A stretch of 11,366 nucleotides of DNA, from positions 1 through 11,366 of the forward strand of contig JAGCSS010000017.1 of assembly GCA_017964055.1 (NCBI GenBank), read 5' to 3'. The notes beneath the pieces were generated by a model. It ran no database searches and was not told the DNA's origin. It was given only the letters and a program-made list of their open reading frames with translations. This stretch comes from Lachnospiraceae bacterium (GTDB taxonomy: Bacteria; Bacillota; Clostridia; Lachnospirales; Lachnospiraceae). The translations under genes and the position numbers were made by a program. Below, one piece after another: positions 7,849-11,366 of this stretch. Numbering within the stretch: the first letter of the stretch is position 1; the number at the start of each line of letters is the position of its first letter.

Positions 7849-9003
7849 ATGCAGCTGATCTACATAGTTTATCCCATTTTACTTGTTGTTCTTTTCTGGG
7901 GCGCAAAGGTAAGCAAGTTCGGAGCGTTCAATGAAGAAGCGTTTTCGTTAAGGCAGATGAAGGCCATTCAGGGTTTTGTGGCGCTTCTTATCATGTTCCA
8001 TCACTGCGGGCAGAAGACCAGTGCCTCCTGGATAGACAAGAAATACTATCTCGGCGGTCTGGACATGTTTGTAGAGATCGGCTTTGTACTGGTCACTTTC
8101 TTCACTTTCTGTTCCGGTTACGGATTGTACAAGAGCTTTAAGACCAAGCCCGGTTATCTTAATAAGGGTTATTTCCTCAAGCGCATAGTTCCGGTTGTGA
8201 TACTGGGATATATCGTTACATGGCTCTATCTCCCCTTCAGATATCTCCTCGGTGAGACGATCAGCGGGAAGCAGCTGTTCTTTTATCTGAGCGGGATCAA
8301 GCTTTGCAATCCCAACAGCTGGTATGTATGCATAATCCCGTTTTTCTATCTGTGCTTTTATCTCGCGTTCAAATACTGCAGGAATGAAAAGGTCGCACTG
8401 ACCATTGTCCTTTTATTTACCGTTGCTTACCAGCTGCTCGGTACGGCAGTCAACCATAACGACTGGTGGATAACCGGAGAGTGGTGGTTTAACTCCATCC
8501 ATCTCTTTGTGGTCGGAATATTCTTTGCCATGTTCGAAGACAGGATCGTACCGCACATTAAGAAGTACTATATAGTCTATCTGATCGCCGGTGTGGCCCT
8601 GGTATTCGGGGCGCATAAGTTCTGGCAGTATGCGAGAAGCGCCTTCTCATACTACGGGGAAAACTGGGGCGCTCCCGATACTGTGCTCAGGAGACGGATC
8701 ACTCTGGCAGGAGACATCCTTTATTCGTCATCGGTTGTATTCGTATCGTTCCTTCTGAGCATGAAGATCCGGATCGGCAACAGATTCCTCGCTTTCATGG
8801 GAAAGATAACCCTGGAATTCTATCTGATCCACGGATTGTTCGTTGAATTATTCTGCTTCGCGTTTGTAGGTCAGCTGAAGAGCCTTTATTACATAAAGAA
8901 TCAGCTGCTTTTTGTGGCAGTGGTCTTTGTGCTTGGCATCGCCGGAGCATACCTGCTGAAGCAGCTGATGGGGTTAGTGCTCGGCCGGAACCGTATTAAA
9001 TAA
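7849..9003 (+). CDS. Acyltransferase 3-family integral membrane protein
   Basis: This 384-residue protein has about ten hydrophobic helices and the layout of membrane O-acyltransferases (Acyl_transf_3). The family's N-terminal motif appears as QGFVALLIMFHHCGQ (41-55), with His51/His52 at the expected catalytic place, followed by a second helix ending FCSGYGLYKSF (87-97) and a basic loop with GYFLKRIVPV (107-116). A late helix carries LEFYLIHGLF (322-331). Members transfer acetyl or other acyl groups to sugars of envelope polysaccharides, lipids or secreted glycans; the target here is unknown. The start is supported by GAGGAAG upstream. It begins 39 bp after the rhamnosidase with no terminator between, so read-through from the operon is possible, but a separate promoter is suggested. 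Its relation to rhamnoside use is uncertain. Confidence 0.8.
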   Translation: MQLIYIVYPILLVVLFWGAKVSKFGAFNEEAFSLRQMKAIQGFVALLIMFHHCGQKTSASWIDKKYYLGGLDMFVEIGFVLVTFFTFCSGYGLYKSFKTKPGYLNKGYFLKRIVPVVILGYIVTWLYLPFRYLLGETISGKQLFFYLSGIKLCNPNSWYVCIIPFFYLCFYLAFKYCRNEKVALTIVLLFTVAYQLLGTAVNHNDWWITGEWWFNSIHLFVVGIFFAMFEDRIVPHIKKYYIVYLIAGVALVFGAHKFWQYARSAFSYYGENWGAPDTVLRRRITLAGDILYSSSVVFVSFLLSMKIRIGNRFLAFMGKITLEFYLIHGLFVELFCFAFVGQLKSLYYIKNQLLFVAVVFVLGIAGAYLLKQLMGLVLGRNRIK

Positions 9004-9042
9004 AGGCAGCCATATACAGAGGTAAAGGGGTTCATCAACATT

Positions 9043-9123
9043 TTGGAAAGATTATTTGTATGGCTTTTCAGCGGCGATGACGACCTCATGTACATAAACG
9101 GAGAAGCCTTCGAGAGACAATGA
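9043..9123 (+). CDS. Possible 26-residue mini-protein or in-frame remnant
   Basis: A TTG-started frame gives a short peptide with an amphipathic, hydrophobic start (LERLFVWLFSGDDDLMYING) and a charged end, stopping 45 bp before the next gene. A purine-rich stretch (9021-9030, GGTAAAGGGG) lies 12 nt upstream, longer than ideal. The frame is the same as the acyltransferase and stays open from its TAA (9001-9003) to 9121, so it could instead be a remnant of a longer C-terminus. No family is recognised. Confidence 0.25.
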   Translation: MERLFVWLFSGDDDLMYINGEAFERQ

Positions 9124-9168
9124 CCGGTGTTGCTTGAACAACAGAATATGCTTGAAAGGGGAGAGAGC

Positions 9169-9762
9169 ATGAAAGAAAACATATCCAAAGGAGAGGTACT
9201 CAGACAGTTAAAGATCGAATTTGCGGTCAAACAGAAAAAAGGACTGCCGTTCATTATGGCATCTGCGATCTTATGGACCATAATGCTCATAGCTTTTGTA
9301 ACGAAGCTTGATCTGTACTATAAAAACATCATCGCCATGTGCTGTTCCGCCCTGCTTATGCCGGTCGGGATGCTCTGCGGAAAGATCGTCAAAGTCAATA
9401 TCTTCAGCAAGGAAAACCCTCTGAGCGGTCTTTCGATAGTTGCGGCACTTAACCAGCTGCTGTATCTTCCGATAGTTTTGTGGGCGATGTATGCGGCCCC
9501 GGAAAAGATGATCATGGTGTACGCGATCGCCGTCGGAGCGCATTTCCTGCCCTATTACTGGATCTATTTTTCGCCTACATATTTCTACGCATCTATAGTT
9601 ATTCCGATAGCCTCTTTGGCCTTCGGCATATATTTCGGTCAGGTGATTGTATGCCTTGCATTTGTTGCATTTGATGTCCTGATCTGCATATTGCTGATGC
9701 TGGAAAATAAACAGGCAGCAAAACTACTCGAAGAAATCGGGAAAACACAGCCAAATACGTGA
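9169..9762 (+). CDS. DUF7010-like six-helix membrane protein
   Basis: This 197-residue protein has a charged N-terminus (1-25) and six predicted membrane helices at about 26-44, 53-71, 90-108, 115-133, 138-156 and 158-177, with a short charged tail. Segments such as KQKKGLPFIMASAILW, ALLMPVGMLCGKI, ENPLSGL and GAHFLPYYWIY resemble my recollection of the DUF7010 family of Bacillota, whose function is unknown. The frame can be extended to a GTG at 9127, but ATG 9169 is preferred because AAAGGGGAG sits about 6 nt upstream. It probably belongs to a transcript with the next gene, whose start lies 19 bp after its stop. Confidence 0.7.
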   Translation: MKENISKGEVLRQLKIEFAVKQKKGLPFIMASAILWTIMLIAFVTKLDLYYKNIIAMCCSALLMPVGMLCGKIVKVNIFSKENPLSGLSIVAALNQLLYLPIVLWAMYAAPEKMIMVYAIAVGAHFLPYYWIYFSPTYFYASIVIPIASLAFGIYFGQVIVCLAFVAFDVLICILLMLENKQAAKLLEEIGKTQPNT

Positions 9763-9781
9763 AATGGGGGAGAACAGCCGA

Positions 9782-10336
9782 ATGAATATTGCAGTTTATT
9801 GCGGATCGAGTACAGGAAACGACCAAAGGTTCCTCGAGGCAGCGCAGACTTTGGGGGAATGGATCGGGAAAAACGGCCACACGCTTGTGTATGGCGGTGC
9901 AAGCAAGGGACTGATGGGTGCGGTCGCCGATGCTGTGCTTAAGGCAGGCGGCGGGGTCATCGGTGTTTTGCCGAAGGTAATCCTCATACAGGAAAGAAAA
10001 CACCCGTGGCTGAGCGAATGCATAGAAACGGAGACCATGGCCGAGAGGAAAATGAAGATGATCGAGCTGGCCGATGCTTTCATCGCGCTGCCCGGCGGCA
10101 TCGGAACGCTGGATGAGATAACGGAAGTGATGTCACTGGCGAGCCTCGGGATCACTAAGAATCCGATCGTCCTGTTTGATGTGGACGGATACTATCAGCC
10201 TTTTAAGAGCGTATTGGACAATATCGTAAGTAAGGAATTCGGCCGCCGCGAGTATTTCGCAGATGTTCTCGTATCAGACGATATGGATGCGATAGCCGGA
10301 AAACTGCGAATAGTAAAGAATAGTAAAGAATCGTAA
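9782..10336 (+). CDS. LOG-family (TIGR00730) nucleotide phosphoribohydrolase
   Basis: This 184-residue Rossmann-fold protein has the complete LOG signature: CGSSTG near the N-terminus (7-12), VYGGASKGLMGAVADA (36-51), the catalytic-loop Arg/Lys in AERKMKM (87-93) and PGGIGTLDE (104-112). Family members hydrolyse the N-glycosidic bond of nucleoside 5'-monophosphates (cytokinin riboside monophosphates, AMP or CMP in bacteria), releasing base and ribose 5-phosphate in the cytoplasm. An upstream ATG at 9764 would add six residues, but ATG 9782 has GGGGGAG 9 nt before it and gives the family's usual N-terminus, so it is preferred. Two tandem copies of a 10-bp unit (10311-10330) encode the last residues. 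A strong hairpin follows directly. The physiological substrate here is not evident. Confidence 0.92.
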   Translation: MNIAVYCGSSTGNDQRFLEAAQTLGEWIGKNGHTLVYGGASKGLMGAVADAVLKAGGGVIGVLPKVILIQERKHPWLSECIETETMAERKMKMIELADAFIALPGGIGTLDEITEVMSLASLGITKNPIVLFDVDGYYQPFKSVLDNIVSKEFGRREYFADVLVSDDMDAIAGKLRIVKNSKES

Positions 10337-10340
10337 AAGT
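10311..10340 (+). repeat. 10-bp tandem repeat at the end of the LOG gene
   Basis: TAGTAAAGAA occurs twice in exact tandem (10311-10330), followed by a degenerate third copy TCGTAAAAGT (10331-10340). Because the unit is not a multiple of three, the copy number decides the reading frame and the stop codon. With two copies the gene ends at 10334-10336. Confidence 0.75.
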
Positions 10341-10342
10341 AG

Positions 10343-10384
10343 AAATCGGCTAAAAATCCGATCAGATCGGATTTTAGCCGATTT
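10343..10384 (+). terminator. Long hairpin, probable terminator after the LOG gene
   Basis: AAATCGGCTAAAAATCCGA (10343-10361) pairs with TCGGATTTTAGCCGATTT (10367-10384), interrupted only by one bulged A, with a short loop. The tail after it is T-poor (GTTACT), so termination relies on the A/T-rich base of the stem. It ends 53 bp before the next gene and would also fold on the opposite strand. Confidence 0.65.
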
Positions 10385-10408
10385 GTTACTCCCTCCTGTC
10401 ACATGGTA

Positions 10409-10417
10409 TGGTATAAA
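10409..10417 (+). promoter_or_regulatory. Candidate extended -10 promoter of the metallopeptidase gene
   Basis: TGGTATAAA fits TGnTATAAT at eight of nine positions. It sits between the hairpin and the gene's ribosome-binding site. No good -35 lies at 16-18 bp, and the implied leader would be only about 14 nt; an overlapping TGGTATGGT (10404-10412), with TTGTTA (10383-10388) 18 bp upstream of its TATGGT, is an alternative. Confidence 0.3.
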
Positions 10418-10437
10418 GATTTAAGAGGTAAGGGAAT

Positions 10438-11001
10438 ATGTTGGAATACACATTTATCAGATCAAGGCGGAGAACGATCGGAATTACGGTAAAGCCCGAC
10501 GGCAGCGTGACCGTGCGGGCTCCTCTCGGCTGCTCCAAAAAGCGCGCGGAAGCCTTCGTGCTGGAGAAGATGGCATGGATCGAGAGGGCGCAGGAAAGGA
10601 TGGCAAAGAGGCGGGCCGTGTCAGGGAATGAGGCGGCAGCGCCACCGTTTACGAAGGCGGAGATAGCAGCCCTTAAAAAACAGGCGAAAAAGCTGATCCC
10701 GCCCATGGCGGCACAGATAGCGGCAGAGATGGGGGTATCGTACGGGACGATATCGGTCAGGGCACAGAAGACCCGGTGGGGCAGCTGCTCATCGAAGGGA
10801 AACCTGAACTTTAACTGCCTGCTGATGCTGCTCCCCGCAAACGTCCGGAGGTACGTGGTCGTGCATGAGCTGTGCCACCGGAAGGAAATGAACCACTCCC
10901 AAAGATTCTGGAGAGAGGTGGAGCAGTATCAGCCGGGGTATAAAAATGACAGGGCAGAGCTAAGAAGCCTTGGCAGAGCCCTGCTCGAGAGGCTGGAGTA
11001 A
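10438..11001 (+). CDS. YgjP-like zinc metallopeptidase (DUF45/WLM group)
   Basis: This 187-residue protein shows the family's features in order: an N-terminal beta segment with RRRTIGITVKPDGSVTVRAP (10-29), a basic helical middle, the conserved TRWGSCSSKGNLNFN (112-126), and the zinc site VVHELCHRKEMNHSQRFW (141-158). His143, Glu144 and His147 form HExxH, and His153 is the probable third ligand. No signal peptide or membrane helix is present, so it is cytoplasmic. Family members are putative metallopeptidases with poorly known substrates. The start at 10438 is supported by the AGAGG and AAGGG purine stretches just upstream. It stands alone between two hairpins, so it is probably its own transcription unit. 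Confidence 0.92.
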   Translation: MLEYTFIRSRRRTIGITVKPDGSVTVRAPLGCSKKRAEAFVLEKMAWIERAQERMAKRRAVSGNEAAAPPFTKAEIAALKKQAKKLIPPMAAQIAAEMGVSYGTISVRAQKTRWGSCSSKGNLNFNCLLMLLPANVRRYVVVHELCHRKEMNHSQRFWREVEQYQPGYKNDRAELRSLGRALLERLE

Positions 11002-11009
11002 GAGATGCA

Positions 11010-11034
11010 ATAATGCGGCGGGATTATCTTTTTT
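11010..11034 (+). terminator. Weak terminator-like element after the metallopeptidase gene
   Basis: ATAAT (11010-11014) and ATTAT (11023-11027) can pair around a G/C-rich 8-nt loop and are followed by a six-T run (11029-11034). The five A-U pairs make a weak stem, so the stronger hairpin at 11103-11131 is the more likely terminator. Confidence 0.25.
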
Positions 11035-11102
11035 ATTCAAAGCTCTTGAGTAGGATTTTGATCATGATAAGGATTTTCTGTACGGGCCATTTGCCCGAAC
11101 CC

Positions 11103-11131
11103 AAAAAGGACAGCCCAAAGCTGTCCTTTTT
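11103..11131. terminator. Bidirectional intrinsic terminator between convergent genes
   Basis: AAAAAGGACAGC (11103-11114) and GCTGTCCTTTTT (11120-11131) form a perfect 12-bp stem with a CCAAA loop. The A-run and T-run at its flanks give a U-tract on both strands, suited to ending the metallopeptidase transcript and the converging EAL-domain transcript. A small 5-bp hairpin (CGGGC/GCCCG, 11083-11097) lies just upstream. Confidence 0.9.
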
Positions 11132-11153
11132 AAGTGGTGTTCTGTCTCGATGA

Positions 11154-11366
11154 TCAAAGCTGCTGTGTACCTGTTCCGGAGGGCTCATCAAAGAGCTTGC
11201 GGTTTAGGGTCCTGCGTTCCTCAGGGGTTTCACAGTTTATCCGCAGGTTACCGTGCTCCTTTATGCGGGAGAGCAGGAAATCCAATGCTACCGGTTTGTA
11301 GAAGAAGAAGCCCTGAGCCAGTTCGCAGTTTATCTCTTTTAGGAATTCACCCTGTTCTTCCGATTC
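11154..11366 (-). CDS. C-terminal end of an EAL-domain protein (cyclic-di-GMP phosphodiesterase family), cut by the right window edge
   Basis: The minus strand is open from the window edge to TGA at 11154-11156, giving the last 70 residues of a protein whose start lies outside. The visible beginning, ESEEQGEFLKEINCELAQGF then FFYKPVAL, matches the end of EAL domains (VETxEQ...L...C...QGyxfskP), which hydrolyse cyclic di-GMP. The remaining 40 residues form a charged tail (RIKEHGNLRI to PSGTGTQQL) with no recognised domain. The catalytic EAL motif itself is outside the window, so activity cannot be judged, nor whether GGDEF or sensor domains are attached. The gene converges on the metallopeptidase and ends 22 bp from the shared terminator. 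Confidence 0.8.
   Translation of the reverse strand, partial: ESEEQGEFLKEINCELAQGFFFYKPVALDFLLSRIKEHGNLRINCETPEERRTLNRKLFDEPSGTGTQQL

Noticed and set aside
9127..9168. GTG-started N-terminal extension of the DUF7010-like protein
   Set aside because: No ribosome-binding site precedes the GTG, whereas ATG 9169 has a strong one inside this stretch.
11013..11153. 46-residue plus-strand ORF after the metallopeptidase
   Set aside because: It reads through the strong terminator hairpin, has no ribosome-binding site and its product has no protein-like character.

Overview
The window looks like a chromosomal segment of a Gram-positive anaerobe of the Clostridia, most likely Lachnospiraceae-like (gut or rumen type). 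This is inferred from purine-rich GGAGG ribosome-binding sites before nearly every gene, close gene packing, hairpin terminators, and the family mix: GPH sugar symporter, GH78 rhamnosidase, acyltransferase 3, DUF7010-like protein, LOG protein, YgjP-like metallopeptidase and an EAL-domain protein. No RNA genes, insertion sequences, CRISPR arrays or phage genes were seen.

Layout. (1) Positions 2-371 hold the 3' end of an unrecognised gene whose reading frame is broken by a +1 shift near 242-246. (2) Positions 397-957, minus strand, encode a TetR-type repressor with a terminator hairpin overlapping its stop codon. (3) A 209-bp divergent control region (958-1166) carries a good promoter, a 17-bp near-perfect palindrome on its -35 box, and a second 31-bp interrupted palindrome. 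(4) From 1167 to 7809, four plus-strand genes form a tight operon: an atypical short-chain dehydrogenase/reductase (SDR), a second SDR with a fused C-terminal zinc ribbon, a GPH-family (MelB-like) transporter, and a cytoplasmic GH78 alpha-L-rhamnosidase that overlaps the transporter by 26 bp. (5) From 7849 to 10336 lie a membrane acyltransferase, a possible mini-ORF, a DUF7010-like membrane protein and a LOG-family nucleotide phosphoribohydrolase, ending in a 20-bp hairpin. (6) Positions 10438-11001 encode a YgjP-like zinc metallopeptidase. (7) A bidirectional terminator separates it from the C-terminal end of a minus-strand EAL-domain protein that runs off the right edge.

The most interesting unit is the TetR-controlled operon. 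The transporter and the rhamnosidase without a signal peptide suggest import of an intact rhamnoside and its cleavage inside the cell. The two SDRs, one degenerate at the catalytic lysine and one with a zinc ribbon, suggest a redox step on the sugar or on the released aglycone. No rhamnose isomerase, kinase or aldolase genes are in the window, which fits a role centred on the aglycone or glycoside rather than on rhamnose catabolism alone. The substrate cannot be read from the sequence.
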